Shown here: positions 1 to 9,515 of the stretch, in pieces
Numbering within the stretch: the first letter of the stretch is position 1
Layout: each line of letters begins with the position of its first letter
From: RGIG6165 sp045538835
GTDB taxonomy: Bacteria > Bacillota > Clostridia > Oscillospirales > Feifaniaceae
Length of the DNA: 64,000 nucleotides
Assembly (NCBI GenBank): GCA_045538835.1
Contig: JAZQEF010000010.1
Location: 1-64,000, forward strand
Reading direction: 5' to 3'
Program-made: the position numbers and the translations under genes
Notes under the pieces: generated by a model
What the model saw: only the letters and a program-made list of their open reading frames with translations
What the model was told of the DNA's origin: nothing
The model's database searches: none

Positions 1-22
1 AGGTGTATTGAATATACCTTAG

Positions 23-136
<114 letters not shown>

Positions 137-138
137 AC

Positions 139-174
139 AAAAAAAGAGAGTATCTTAAGATACTCTCTTTTTTT
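139..174 (+). terminator. Terminator of rRNA operon
   Basis: A perfect inverted repeat (AAAAAGAGAGTATCTT / AAGATACTCTCTTTTT) ends in a T run directly after the 5S rRNA. It is symmetrical, so it could also stop transcription arriving from the right. Confidence 0.9.
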
Positions 175-497
175 ATTCGTAATTCGGAATTATAGAAAAT
201 TCTTGATTTTACCCAAATTATTGAATTGTAGGAAAGGGACTTGTTTTTCCCGAATACTATGTCAAAAATTATCATTAATGAATACCTTGTGTTCAAATTG
301 TGTGCGGAGGCACAATTTATGGCGATGTCAATTCATTAAACATAGATTCTATGCGAAAATACAACTTGATTGAAATTTTGAAAAAGTTTCTACCATAATT
401 TCGAATTTAATCTGTAGGGGACGGTGTAGGCCCGTCCCGTTTTTGATGCGGAAACCCAATTATGCACTACAGTGCAAATCATTTAAATGGAAATATG
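175..497. repeat. Gene-free stretch with degenerate palindromic motifs
   Basis: I find no convincing gene here. There are three short imperfect palindromes. AATTCGGAATTA lies at about 181-192 and recurs inverted near 58257. AAATTGTG...CACAATTT lies at 295-318. At 418-446 a GGGACGG/CCGTCCC hairpin ends in a short T run. Similar short GC-rich palindromes are scattered between genes in many Clostridia genomes, so these may be REP-like remnants, but identity as an element is not shown. Confidence 0.4.
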
Positions 498-974
498 TTA
501 TGATTCAGTCACAACTTTACCGCAGATATGCTCGGGAATCAGTTTTAAAATCAGTGTTTCGTGGGCAAAAGCCTCAATTTCTTTTTTTATGTATTCATCA
601 TCCTGTGTGAATTTGTGGCTGAGTTTGGTTGTGATGTCGATAATCGTATCCATATCATCAATTATCTCTATTCTGCCGAAAACTATGACACTTTTAACAT
701 TTAGCGCCCAGTCGCCATTCTTGCGGTATCCCTTGTCATACACACAAAAAGATGCCTTATCCCAGTTTTTGAGTGCATCCAGCCGGTGTCCCGTCTTGCC
801 GCAGTGAAAATATATATGCCCGTCCTCTTCGTTATACCAATGGTTCATAGGCATACCGTATGGATATCCCTCGTCCCCAAGCACAGACAGAACGCCGCGG
901 GTTTCGTATTTGAGCAGGTCGATACAATCTGCTGCTTGCAACTGCTTGTTTTTGCGCGATAATTCTCTGAACAT
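498..974 (-). CDS. NimA-like FMN-binding split-barrel protein
   Basis: This 158-aa protein belongs to the pyridoxamine 5'-phosphate oxidase-like (PNPOx) split-barrel superfamily, closest by eye to the NimA/nitroimidazole-reductase group. Family features seen are an N-terminal helix, the segment GVLSVLGDEGYPYGMPMNH (residues about 27-45), IYFHCGKTGHRLDAL (about 54-68), and a strand reading SVIVFGRIEII. Such proteins bind FMN as dimers in the cytoplasm and reduce or bind small aromatic compounds; some confer 5-nitroimidazole resistance, which cannot be inferred here. The ATG has an AGGAG motif 7 nt upstream. The gene stands alone, transcribed towards the rRNA terminator. The substrate is unknown. 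Confidence 0.85.
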   Translation of the reverse strand: MFRELSRKNKQLQAADCIDLLKYETRGVLSVLGDEGYPYGMPMNHWYNEEDGHIYFHCGKTGHRLDALKNWDKASFCVYDKGYRKNGDWALNVKSVIVFGRIEIIDDMDTIIDITTKLSHKFTQDDEYIKKEIEAFAHETLILKLIPEHICGKVVTES

Positions 975-1185
975 AGTCTTACTCCTGCTTGGTTTTATCA
1001 GTCAAATATTAGCACAATATATATTATTTTTCAATGCAGTAATTATGTTGACGAATTGGATAGATAATATGTTTGTGGTTTTGATATGGGAAAGTCCGAA
1101 ATTTTATAAAGGACTGTTATTTTGTAAAGTTTTAACAAAATGTTAGCTTGTCATATTACAATTAGGTTACAATGAAACAATTCTC

Positions 1186-1214
1186 TTGCAAATACAGCCA
1201 AAACAAGTTATACT
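1186..1214 (+). promoter_or_regulatory. Promoter of first S-layer gene
   Basis: TTGCAA, a 17-bp spacer and TATACT form a near-consensus sigma-A promoter about 55 nt before the start codon. The AT-rich stretch upstream (about 1120-1170) resembles an UP-element region. Confidence 0.75.
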
Positions 1215-1268
1215 GTAAAAGTAAAAAAGTATTATGGAGAAGTGTCCATAAAAAATAGGAGGAACACT

Positions 1269-4200
1269 ATGAGAAAGATTACAAAAGTGCTCTCAATTGT
1301 ACTCGCATTTGCACTTATGCTCTCCGCTGTCACAATGGTAGCAAGCGCATCAGTATTCCCGGATGTTACTGCCGGAAGCGACTACGAACAGGCAATTGAC
1401 CTTCTCGCATCTCTGAATATTCTCGGAGGTTATGAGGACGGCACATTCAAACCTGACAACAACATTACAAGAGCGGAGTTTTCAAAGATCGTATATGTTA
1501 TATTCAACGGTCTTTCAGATCCTAACGGCAAAATGTTTGCATCAGAAACAAACTTTGATGACGTTTCGATCGATTCTTGGTATGCAGGACATGTAAACTG
1601 GGCATATCTTAACAACATTGTCGGCGGTTACGGTGACGGAACATTTCTTCCTAACAACAATGTTGCTGTCAAAGAAGCAGTTAAGATGATAGTAACATGT
1701 ATCACAGACAAAGAACTGTCATATCCTATGGGTTACATCCAGGAGGCAAGAGCACTTGGTCTTCTTGACGATCTTATTATAACTGACACTGATGCTCCTG
1801 CAACAAGAGGTCAGATTGCTCAGATGGCAGCAAATCTTCTTGTTACAAACAGCCGTCTTTGCCTTAAATCAACAGGAAGAATGGATATAAATGGCAACGA
1901 GATATATGAAAAGAATCCTGCTATAACATTCGTATTCGGTCTCAACGAAGTTGCAGGTGAAGACAGCGAATATATCGCAATGCTTGCTGCTACATATGAC
2001 AATATGTTTGTAGGTCAGAATTATCTTGGCGGTCTTGAAGAGGGACAGGTTGCTTTCTGGCTTTACAACAAGACTGATGACGGTAAGGTAGGCACACTTG
2101 TATCGACAACACCTTATGTGTATGAGTACGATACAGACATTAGCGATCTTATCGGTCACTATCTTACACTTTATCTTACAGATAATGATGAACTTGCAGC
2201 AGTTGTTACAAGGAGTACTGCTATTTCTTCAACACTTAACAAGATGAAGGCTAACAGCGGTTATGTTACAGCTAATGTTGACGGAACAACTATTGCACTT
2301 GATGCTTATGAAGATGTTGAAACAACTTTGGCAACAGGTGGAATGGAAAGACATTATTACTTTGAAAGGATGTTTATTCAGTCTTCAGAAGGTGAATGGA
2401 GTGAAACTTCGACAGATAAGACAAAATTGAGACTTTCTGCTATCGTAAGCACAAGTACAAGAGCGCAGGATAACCCGATTACTGTAATCGACGCTGACAG
2501 TAACGGCGAATACGATACATATATCCAGTATTATGCTGCAAACCACAAGGTTGAACAGTACAGCTACGATGCAAAGACGATGACCATTTCTTACACGCCT
2601 ACTGACAATATTCAGCAAGATGGTCCGATCGGCGGTAAGATACCATATTCGGCAGACTATGTTATTGGTTTTGACAAGTTTAAGGATATCGATTTCAATG
2701 ATCCTATGAGACCTGTATACGGTAACTTCTATGTTACTATTAAGGGTGACGGTCAGGCATACCTCACAGCAAATGTGTCGGAAGCAGTAGAAGGTAAACT
2801 TGAATCAATTGCTTCAAACGGTAAGTCTGCTAAGATCGACGGCAAGTCATACACAAGCCATTACCTCACATCAACTAACGACACATACGGTTTCTTCCAT
2901 TACAACAGAGAAATGCTCGGTCAGAACGTTCGCGTATATCTTGACGACTGTGGATATGCTCAGACAATGGTTCTTGTTGACTCTTCAGAAGACTACGGTC
3001 TGAACATCGTTAAGGTTACTGCTGTAACAGAAAATGCTGACAGATTCGGCAACGGTCTTGTTGCAGGTATGACTGTAGTTGATATGGACGGTAACGAAAA
3101 GACATATCAACTTGCGACAGAAACAAATCTTGACGAGTCAGAATACACATTCTATACAACAGTTCCTGAAAAGTGGCTCAAATCTACAGATAAGGAAACA
3201 TTCTGGGCGTACGATGAAGCAAATCAGCAGTATGCTATCGTTGACAACTATATTCAACTTGAAGTTGACGAAACAACAGGCGTTGTCAAGAATATTATGA
3301 CTATTGAAGACCTTGGCACAAACGGTCCTACAGTAGCCAACAGTACAGTTACATGGAGTTATGAGCATCTTACAGACGCTCTCTGCTACAATGAAGAAAA
3401 CGGCTTCTATGCAGGTGATAAGACAAATGTAGAAACACCGTATGGTTGGCCTGCAGTTGACTTCAAGGGCATGTACTACGGTGAAAATGAAGACGGCGTT
3501 CTTGAATCGGCATATTACAATGCAGATACAATTCCTGAGTTCTATAATCAGGGTGAAATAATCATAATCAAGGCTGACCGCGAAGTTGTTGCAATGCTTA
3601 TGATTGAAAAACCCGCATCATACAACGATGACAAGGTTCTTGGTATTATCACAGGCTGGCAGACAGTTGCCGGGGAATCAACAATCAATGGCAAGACAAG
3701 TTACAGAGTTGCAGTTGATGTATGGACAATGGGCGAAACGAAGACATTCTATACAGAAGACTTCGCTTCAAACAAACTTCCTACAACAGATATCAGCAAC
3801 GATACAAACCGTGAAGGTCTTGCAAAGGATCAGCTTGTAAGAATTCAGCTTCTTTCAGACGGCAAGATCAGAACTAAGACGAGCGAAAATGGCAACGGTA
3901 CTATTCTTGATGTATCATACCTTATGAACGGTGAATTGACATTTGCTTACACTGACTACAACAGAAGCAATTTCTACAGCATAAACAAGATTTCAAAACT
4001 TGTTAATACTATTCCTGCAGGTTGGTCAGAAGATGCAAACGGTAAGGATGTATACAATGCTACCGCAACAAAAGGTTCGGTAACTGTTGGTGAGACAACA
4101 TCTATCAGAACATGCGACGAAACTGTTTTCTATACCGTAAACAAAGTTTCTGATATAAGCAACACTGCAAGTGGTATCTTCCAGACTGTAACGATTGACG

Positions 4201-4364
4201 ATATCAAAGTTGGCGGTTCTATTTCTGTAACTGATCCTGATGCAGGCGTATACTATGTATTTGCTTACACAATTCTTACAGAAGAAACGGCAGTTGATTC
4301 AGACAACATAGGCATGATGGGTACAGTTTATGTATTCCAGTCACCGGTAATAGTTATTAAGTAA
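1269..4364 (+). CDS. S-layer protein with three SLH domains (paralogue 1)
   Basis: This 1031-aa secreted cell-surface protein begins with a signal peptide (residues 1-27, MRKITKVLSIV...ASA). Two clear S-layer homology domains follow: about 29-82 with GGYEDGTFKPDNNITRAE and about 95-148 with GGYGDGTFLPNNN. A weaker third lies at about 150-195 (MGYIQEARALGLLDD, then TRGQIAQMA). SLH domains bind pyruvylated secondary cell-wall polymers, so this is probably a structural S-layer subunit. The remaining 830 residues are Thr/Asn/Asp-rich with repeated beta-type segments and no enzymatic motif. I chose the ATG with AGGAGG 6 nt upstream; an in-frame ATG 27 nt earlier has no SD. It has its own promoter and terminator. 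The next gene is a clear paralogue sharing the SLH region and the C-terminal LTEETA-DSDN segment. Recurrent codons (ACA for Thr, CTT for Leu, AAG for Lys) suggest high expression. Confidence 0.9.
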   Translation: MRKITKVLSIVLAFALMLSAVTMVASASVFPDVTAGSDYEQAIDLLASLNILGGYEDGTFKPDNNITRAEFSKIVYVIFNGLSDPNGKMFASETNFDDVSIDSWYAGHVNWAYLNNIVGGYGDGTFLPNNNVAVKEAVKMIVTCITDKELSYPMGYIQEARALGLLDDLIITDTDAPATRGQIAQMAANLLVTNSRLCLKSTGRMDINGNEIYEKNPAITFVFGLNEVAGEDSEYIAMLAATYDNMFVGQNYLGGLEEGQVAFWLYNKTDDGKVGTLVSTTPYVYEYDTDISDLIGHYLTLYLTDNDELAAVVTRSTAISSTLNKMKANSGYVTANVDGTTIALDAYEDVETTLATGGMERHYYFERMFIQSSEGEWSETSTDKTKLRLSAIVSTSTRAQDNPITVIDADSNGEYDTYIQYYAANHKVEQYSYDAKTMTISYTPTDNIQQDGPIGGKIPYSADYVIGFDKFKDIDFNDPMRPVYGNFYVTIKGDGQAYLTANVSEAVEGKLESIASNGKSAKIDGKSYTSHYLTSTNDTYGFFHYNREMLGQNVRVYLDDCGYAQTMVLVDSSEDYGLNIVKVTAVTENADRFGNGLVAGMTVVDMDGNEKTYQLATETNLDESEYTFYTTVPEKWLKSTDKETFWAYDEANQQYAIVDNYIQLEVDETTGVVKNIMTIEDLGTNGPTVANSTVTWSYEHLTDALCYNEENGFYAGDKTNVETPYGWPAVDFKGMYYGENEDGVLESAYYNADTIPEFYNQGEIIIIKADREVVAMLMIEKPASYNDDKVLGIITGWQTVAGESTINGKTSYRVAVDVWTMGETKTFYTEDFASNKLPTTDISNDTNREGLAKDQLVRIQLLSDGKIRTKTSENGNGTILDVSYLMNGELTFAYTDYNRSNFYSINKISKLVNTIPAGWSEDANGKDVYNATATKGSVTVGETTSIRTCDETVFYTVNKVSDISNTASGIFQTVTIDDIKVGGSISVTDPDAGVYYVFAYTILTEETAVDSDNIGMMGTVYVFQSPVIVIK

Positions 4365-4377
4365 AAGTAATACTGAT

Positions 4378-4412
4378 AAAACCTCGTACGGTCACCCGTA
4401 CGAGGTTTTTGT
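4378..4412 (+). terminator. Terminator after first S-layer gene
   Basis: Stem AAACCTCGTACG / CGTACGAGGTTT with a short loop, followed by TTTTTG. Confidence 0.92.
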
Positions 4413-4466
4413 TTTGAAACATATCTGTAACACTGTTTCTTTTGTGTTACGTATGAAGCAAAAGTA

Positions 4467-4495
4467 TTGAAAGGTAAAAATAAATCGAGTATAGT
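4467..4495 (+). promoter_or_regulatory. Promoter of second S-layer gene
   Basis: TTGAAA, a 17-bp spacer and TATAGT. The message would carry a leader of about 80 nt before the ATG at 4583. Confidence 0.75.
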
Positions 4496-4582
4496 GTAGT
4501 CAAAGACAGAAACACACCGAACTTACAGAATTTGCGGTGTGACTTCTGTCTTATTTTTTTATTCTGTATAAGGAGGACACAG

Positions 4583-7582
4583 ATGAAAAAGACAATCATT
4601 TCATTGCTTTTGGTTGCCGCACTTATGCTTTCAATGTCAGTGGCGGCTATGGCAGGTACGTTTCCTGATGTCAAGGATGACTACAAGTATTCGAGTGCGA
4701 TAGATCTTCTTGCATCACTTAATGTTCTCGGAGGATACGAGGACGGAACATTCCGCCCCGACAGCAACATTACCAGAGCAGAACTTGCTAAAATACTCTA
4801 CGTAGTATACGGCGGTTCAGATGACCCGATGGCAAATCTCTATGTTGGAGATTCAGAGTTTACTGACGTTGCAAGAAACGTATGGTTTAACGGCCATGTA
4901 AACTGGGCAACAACAAACAGCATCGTAGGCGGTTACGGTGACGGCACATTCCTTCCTAACAACAATGTTGCGGTTAAGGAAGCGATAAAGATGATCGTTG
5001 CCAGTGTAACAGATAAGACACTCACATATCCTATGGGATATATTCAGGAAGCGAGAGCACTCGGTCTTCTTGACGATGTCACAGTGGATGATGTGAATGC
5101 ATACGCTACGAGAGGTCAGATAGCGCAGATGGCGTATAACCTGCTCTACACACCTTCAAGACTCTGCCTCAGAGCAACAGGTGAGATGAATTCAAACGGC
5201 ACAGAAATCTATCAGAAGGTTGCTCCCATTGAATTCGTATTCGGTCTCACAGCTATCGGCGGTGACGAGACAAATTCAGTAAGCCTTGTCGCAACATATG
5301 AAAATATGTGGACTTACACAGGCGGAACACTTGAGGAAAACGAAATAGCGCTTGATATCAACGGCAAGACATATGTCTTTGAATATGCAGGCGATGCAAA
5401 TGACCTCTTCGGTCAGGACCTCGTTGCTTATATAGACACACCGACAATAACATCTTCAAGCGAACTTATTTCTGTTGTATCAAACAGCATTGTTTACAGC
5501 ACAACTCAGGACAAACTTACAGGTAACGGCTCATCTTCTTACCCCTTCAGAGTTGACGGCACATCAATGCCCGTAGGTAACTTCTATACTGCATCAAACA
5601 CAAGATTCTATGCTTTTGATACGGTATATACTCAGGGCAACAATGGCTACTACACAAAGGCTGATACAGATGTAAACGCAGGTAAGTACCTCAAGGTTGC
5701 CGATTACTTCTCGAAGGACGGCAATAACTCATCAAACAAAGTGACACTTATCGACAGAGACGATGACGGCACTTATGAAACACTTGTTATTTCCAATGCT
5801 CAGACAGTACAGGTAAGCGCTGCTACAACAGCATCAAAGACAATGAAACTTGCTACAGCAGTTGCAGGCAAGACACAGTATGCGTCAGTATATGTAAATG
5901 GTTTTGATTCATTCTCAGGTCTTGATTACAGCGGTGATCCGATCTACGCCAATGTAACTGTAAGCAGAAGAGGTGACGGTCAGGCATACCTTGATGCAAA
6001 GGTTGCAGAGACAAAGATAGGCGTTCTTTCGTCTGTCGGTCAAAAGGGCACAACAGCAGTTGTTGACGGCACGACCTACAAGTCAACAGGCAAGGTGACA
6101 GAAACAGGTGTATTTGCAAGTGTTGAAAAGAACATCGGCGACACTGTCAAGATGTATCTTGATACAAACGGCTATGTTGCAGCAGTTGTTGTAACAGAGG
6201 AAACTGAAACCCACGAACTCTCATTCGGTAAGGTCATCTACGCTGAGGACAATGCCGACAAGTGGGGCAACAATGTGACTGCTTCTATCAAGGTCGTTCT
6301 TTCAGACGGCACAGAAAAGACAATTGAAATAGCAGCGAATGAAGAAGTTGATGATATACTCACAGCATTTGACGGTGACACAGCAAAGAGCTGGCTCACA
6401 GAAGGCGTTGACAACGAAGTATTCTTCTCATACAACACCACAGATAAGAAGTATGACATTGTGGACAACTATATCCACTTTGAAATAGACGATGACACAG
6501 AAAAGGCATTAAGAATCGTTGCAATTTCTGACATCGAAGCAGTCGGCGGTCCGACAAACACAGAACTCGACTGGGAAGTTAAGTCATTTGATGGTAACCT
6601 CTCATACAACGAGGACAAGGGCTTCTTTATCGGCAACGAAAAGAAGGTAACATCTTATGTTGGCTTTGCGGCTGAAAACTTTAAGGGTATGTACTATGCT
6701 GAAAATGAGAGAGGCGAGATAGAGTCCTTCTACTACACAGCGGCAAACATTCCCGAATTCTATGAAGAGGGTGAATATACTCTCGTATTTGCAGACGGCG
6801 AAGTAGTTGCAATGATCGTTCTTGCATCACCCGAGGCAACATCAGCAGACCGTGTACTCGGCGTAGTTGAAAGTTTCAGAGTTGTTGCAGGTGAGAACAA
6901 GACTGCAAACGGCACAAACACATTCAGACTTGAGATAGCAATGATCGTTGACGGTGAAAAGGTGACTTACTACACCGAAGACGCTGTTTCAAACAAACTT
7001 GTAAATGCTGACGCCGAAGGCGAAAAGCTCGAAGCAGGCAGACTTGTTTATATCCAGCTTCTTTCAAACGGCAAGGTTGCAGTCAAGGATGCAAGCGACG
7101 GCAAGATCATGGTTGACCTTGAATATCTCTCATACGGCAATGTTCAGTTCGGTTATGCAACTTATAACAGAGGCTCATACTACAGAGTATACAATGTAAG
7201 CGCGCTTACAAACTCTGTTGAAGCAGGCTGGATAGTTGATAAGGACGGCAACCTCGTATACAATGAGGAGGCAGTACCGGGCAGCATCACTGCATCTGAC
7301 TCATACCTCTCACTCATGAGTTGCGATGAGACAAAGATTTTCGGTATCAACACTTCACTTGAGGACTTTACTGCAGAGGATGCTCTTTCCGGCAGACTTC
7401 TTGATGAGGTAACAGGTGTCGAAATAGGCAAGCTCGACAAGATAACACTTTCAGATGCTGATAACGGAGTATACTATATGTTCTTCTACACTCTTCTTAC
7501 AGAGGAGACAGCAGAGGATTCTGACAATGTCGGAGCACTCGGTAACGTATATGTTTACGAAGTACCTTCAGTAATCGACTAA
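4583..7582 (+). CDS. S-layer protein with three SLH domains (paralogue 2)
   Basis: This 999-aa paralogue of the preceding protein has a signal peptide (1-24, cleavage near AMA|G). SLH domains lie at about 27-78 (GGYEDGTFRPDSNITRAE), about 90-143 (GGYGDGTFLPNNN) and about 145-195 (MGYIQEARALGLLDD, TRGQIAQMA). The long C-terminal part aligns by eye with paralogue 1 through segments such as GDGQAYLDAKV, FKGMYYAENE and LLTEETAEDSDNVG. That indicates a tandem duplication followed by divergence outside the SLH region. The ATG has AGGAGG 6 nt upstream; an upstream in-frame ATG is ignored because it would destroy the signal peptide. It has its own promoter and terminator, so the two genes can be expressed separately. 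Role: surface-layer subunit attached to the cell-wall polymer. Confidence 0.9.
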   Translation: MKKTIISLLLVAALMLSMSVAAMAGTFPDVKDDYKYSSAIDLLASLNVLGGYEDGTFRPDSNITRAELAKILYVVYGGSDDPMANLYVGDSEFTDVARNVWFNGHVNWATTNSIVGGYGDGTFLPNNNVAVKEAIKMIVASVTDKTLTYPMGYIQEARALGLLDDVTVDDVNAYATRGQIAQMAYNLLYTPSRLCLRATGEMNSNGTEIYQKVAPIEFVFGLTAIGGDETNSVSLVATYENMWTYTGGTLEENEIALDINGKTYVFEYAGDANDLFGQDLVAYIDTPTITSSSELISVVSNSIVYSTTQDKLTGNGSSSYPFRVDGTSMPVGNFYTASNTRFYAFDTVYTQGNNGYYTKADTDVNAGKYLKVADYFSKDGNNSSNKVTLIDRDDDGTYETLVISNAQTVQVSAATTASKTMKLATAVAGKTQYASVYVNGFDSFSGLDYSGDPIYANVTVSRRGDGQAYLDAKVAETKIGVLSSVGQKGTTAVVDGTTYKSTGKVTETGVFASVEKNIGDTVKMYLDTNGYVAAVVVTEETETHELSFGKVIYAEDNADKWGNNVTASIKVVLSDGTEKTIEIAANEEVDDILTAFDGDTAKSWLTEGVDNEVFFSYNTTDKKYDIVDNYIHFEIDDDTEKALRIVAISDIEAVGGPTNTELDWEVKSFDGNLSYNEDKGFFIGNEKKVTSYVGFAAENFKGMYYAENERGEIESFYYTAANIPEFYEEGEYTLVFADGEVVAMIVLASPEATSADRVLGVVESFRVVAGENKTANGTNTFRLEIAMIVDGEKVTYYTEDAVSNKLVNADAEGEKLEAGRLVYIQLLSNGKVAVKDASDGKIMVDLEYLSYGNVQFGYATYNRGSYYRVYNVSALTNSVEAGWIVDKDGNLVYNEEAVPGSITASDSYLSLMSCDETKIFGINTSLEDFTAEDALSGRLLDEVTGVEIGKLDKITLSDADNGVYYMFFYTLLTEETAEDSDNVGALGNVYVYEVPSVID

Positions 7583-7620
7583 AATAGAAAAAGAGGGGCA
7601 TAGCTCCTCTTTTTTCTATT
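7583..7620 (+). terminator. Terminator after second S-layer gene
   Basis: Stem AATAGAAAAAGAGG / CCTCTTTTTTCTATT (one unpaired T), ending in a T-rich tract directly after the stop codon. Confidence 0.88.
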
Positions 7621-7647
7621 GACCTTTTACATAGAATACAGTAAAAT
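7619..7647 (+). promoter_or_regulatory. Promoter of tRNA-Arg
   Basis: TTGACC, a 17-bp spacer and TAAAAT. Initiation would fall about 7 nt before the mature tRNA 5' end, as expected for a single tRNA gene. Confidence 0.7.
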
Positions 7648-7660
7648 AAATATCAGACAC

Positions 7661-7735
7661 GCCCCCTTAGTTAAATGGATATAATAAACCCCTCCTAAGG
7701 GTTAGTTATGCGTTCGATTCGCGTAGGGGGTGCCA
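7661..7735 (+). tRNA. tRNA-Arg (anticodon CCT)
   Basis: The cloverleaf is complete. The acceptor strand GCCCCCT (7661-7667) pairs with AGGGGGT (7725-7731). The anticodon stem AACCC/GGGTT encloses the loop CTCCTAA with anticodon CCT at 7694-7696. The T loop reads GTTCGATTC, the discriminator is G, and CCA is encoded. It reads AGG codons. It is a stand-alone gene with its own promoter and terminator. Confidence 0.95.
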
Positions 7736-7736
7736 G

Positions 7737-7764
7737 AAAGACGATTTTAACAATCGTCTTTTTT
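7737..7764 (+). terminator. Terminator after tRNA-Arg
   Basis: Stem AGACGATT / AATCGTCT followed by TTTTT, starting right after the CCA. Confidence 0.9.
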
Positions 7765-7792
7765 GTATATTAAGGCAAATTTTTTTAATATG

Positions 7793-7801
7793 TGATATAA
7801 T
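7793..7801 (+). promoter_or_regulatory. Extended -10 promoter of rsmJ
   Basis: TGA followed by TATAAT is an extended -10 element about 36 nt before the start codon. No good -35 is visible at the right spacing. Confidence 0.5.
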
Positions 7802-7836
7802 GATGAAAAAATACACGAAGAATGTGAAATGTAAAA

Positions 7837-8598
7837 ATGAGTGATATAGATAGAATGAATTTGAATATATCCCTTGAAATTGTGTCTGAACTTGAAGATA
7901 CGGAAACGGCAAAAAGATTAAAAGAAAAGTTCTGCGCTGACAATGCGCAGATGACATTGAAATATGATATTGACGGTCTGTCTTTGATGTGCGACGGGCA
8001 GGTGCTTAAAGGCGATTTTACACATATGTTGCGCCGTTTAAAGCGGGGAAGTCTTACAGGGGAACTGCTTGTTAAGGCTGCAAAAATAAAAAATGCAGAA
8101 GGACCTTTAACGGCAGTAGATGCCACTGCTGGGCTTGGGGAGGACTCGTTATTACTCGCAGCGGCAGGTTTTAACGTGAAACTTTATGAGCGCAATCCCG
8201 CCATATATGAACTTTTGAGAGATGCATTAAAGAGAGCCTCTGAGATACCTGAACTTGCTGATATTGTCAGCAGAATGACGCTTTTTAACGAGGACAGTAT
8301 AATGGCAATGAAAACTTTTGAAACATCGCCCGATGTGATACTTCTTGACCCCATGTTTCCCGAGCGGCAAAAAAGCGCACTTGTAAAGAAAAAACTGCAG
8401 ATGATACAGAAAATGGAGATACCGTGTGCCGATGAAGAAGAACTTGTTATGGCGGCAATAAGTGCATCTCCGAAAAAACTCATCATAAAACGCCCGCCTA
8501 AAGGACCGTATCTTGCAGGTATCAGACCCGACTATTCACTTGAGGGCAAAGCGGTGCGTTTTGACTGCATATCATATCCGGATAAAAGAAAAGGCTGA
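7837..8598 (+). CDS. rsmJ: 16S rRNA (guanine1516-N2)-methyltransferase RsmJ
   Basis: A 253-aa class I SAM-dependent methyltransferase that resembles RsmJ along its length. RsmJ makes m2G1516 in 16S rRNA. Landmarks are the SAM-binding motif DATAGLGEDSLLLA (residues 95-108), the acidic ribose-binding strand ending YERNP (117-121), and the characteristic LLDPMFPERQKSALVKK (169-185), whose DPMFP replaces NPPY. The C terminus carries IIKRPPKGP. The start is less certain than most: SD pairing is weak and a second ATG lies at 7855. It forms a single-gene unit converging on the phosphodiesterase gene. Confidence 0.88.
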   Translation: MSDIDRMNLNISLEIVSELEDTETAKRLKEKFCADNAQMTLKYDIDGLSLMCDGQVLKGDFTHMLRRLKRGSLTGELLVKAAKIKNAEGPLTAVDATAGLGEDSLLLAAAGFNVKLYERNPAIYELLRDALKRASEIPELADIVSRMTLFNEDSIMAMKTFETSPDVILLDPMFPERQKSALVKKKLQMIQKMEIPCADEEELVMAAISASPKKLIIKRPPKGPYLAGIRPDYSLEGKAVRFDCISYPDKRKG

Positions 8599-8616
8599 AT
8601 ATTTCAGCCTTTTTTA
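8590..8616. terminator. Bidirectional terminator between rsmJ and gdpD
   Basis: AAAGGCTGAA / TTCAGCCTTT with an A tract to the left and a T tract to the right serves both convergent genes. The rsmJ stop codon lies inside the stem. Confidence 0.85.
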
Positions 8617-9437
8617 TAATATTTGTTAGTTCCTTTGAGATAGTTTATTAACATAATGGGCCAGTCGGTCTGAATAAAGTCAAAACCTCGATCGGCAAGC
8701 CAGCCCCAACTCTCGTCCATAGATTTTGTGAGGGCTGTATCGTCCGAATGTCCTGCGGCAATCTGTTTTGTACAATCGTATATGATTGAATTTGCCCACA
8801 GAAGTTTACCGTCCTTGTGCATACGGTCAATAAATTTGGGAGATACGACCTCATCGTCATCCGAATAGAAAAGAACTTCTGTACCGACATAGTTTATGCC
8901 GCTCTTCATAAGTTCTTCGTGCCGTGGATGAGTAGTCTCAACAATAGGCATAAACGCAATGTCAGGGGCAACTTCTTTGAGAACGGTGAGAACATTTTCC
9001 TTGAGTTTTGACTTTACAAGGATCTGATCCTCCATATTGTGTCTCTTGATAGTTCTGTATATTGCTTCAGGATTGTCCCAGAATTTATCGACATTGATAA
9101 AGCATCTGTTCTTGAAATGCTCAAGCAGGTCATCAAAACTTTCTATTCCGAACTGAGTGGGTACATTGTCTATGTTGACAAAACGTAATTTTGACACTTC
9201 GTCCCATGTCATTTCGGGAAGTTTTTTATCAAGGCAGAGGTGCGGTTTTTCCATACCGGGATGAAAGATAATTAGTTTTCCGTCAGAGGTGATGTTGACA
9301 TCGGTCTCTATCATATCTGCACCCTGAAGCAGAGCAATCTCATACGATGCTATAGTGTTACAGGGGATATTTCCGCCAAAAGTGCCTCGATGTGCAACTA
9401 TGATGATTTTTCCTTTTGAAGTTTCGCTGATATTCAT
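8604..9437 (-). CDS. Glycerophosphodiester phosphodiesterase family protein
   Basis: A 277-aa member of the GDPD family (TIM barrel), which hydrolyses glycerophosphodiesters to an alcohol and glycerol 3-phosphate using a divalent metal. Family motifs are VAHRGTFGGNIPCNT with the catalytic His-Arg (about residues 14-28), GADMIETDVNITSDGKLIIFHP with metal-binding Glu/Asp and the second His (about 36-57), and the C-terminal GFDFIQTDWP (near 260). There is no signal peptide, so it is cytoplasmic. I chose ATG 9437 because AAGGTGG precedes it; a GTG 9 nt upstream would overlap that SD. Confidence 0.88.
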   Translation of the reverse strand: MNISETSKGKIIIVAHRGTFGGNIPCNTIASYEIALLQGADMIETDVNITSDGKLIIFHPGMEKPHLCLDKKLPEMTWDEVSKLRFVNIDNVPTQFGIESFDDLLEHFKNRCFINVDKFWDNPEAIYRTIKRHNMEDQILVKSKLKENVLTVLKEVAPDIAFMPIVETTHPRHEELMKSGINYVGTEVLFYSDDDEVVSPKFIDRMHKDGKLLWANSIIYDCTKQIAAGHSDDTALTKSMDESWGWLADRGFDFIQTDWPIMLINYLKGTNKYYKKG

Positions 9438-9467
9438 ATTTACCACCTTGTATTTTTAGTTGCGATA

Positions 9468-9496
9468 ATTATACAACAGCAATGAAAATATTTCAA
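9468..9496 (-). promoter_or_regulatory. Promoter of the phosphodiesterase gene
   Basis: On the minus strand, TTGAAA, a 17-bp spacer and TATAAT. It faces away from the carrier-gene promoter about 20 bp away. Confidence 0.8.
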
Positions 9497-9515
9497 GTTT
9501 ATAAGAATGAGTAAT

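Noticed and set aside
1121..1140. TTGTAAAGTTTTAACAA, resembling a Rex (redox) operator
   Set aside because: One base short of the usual symmetry and located upstream of an S-layer gene with no redox link; likely AT-rich chance.
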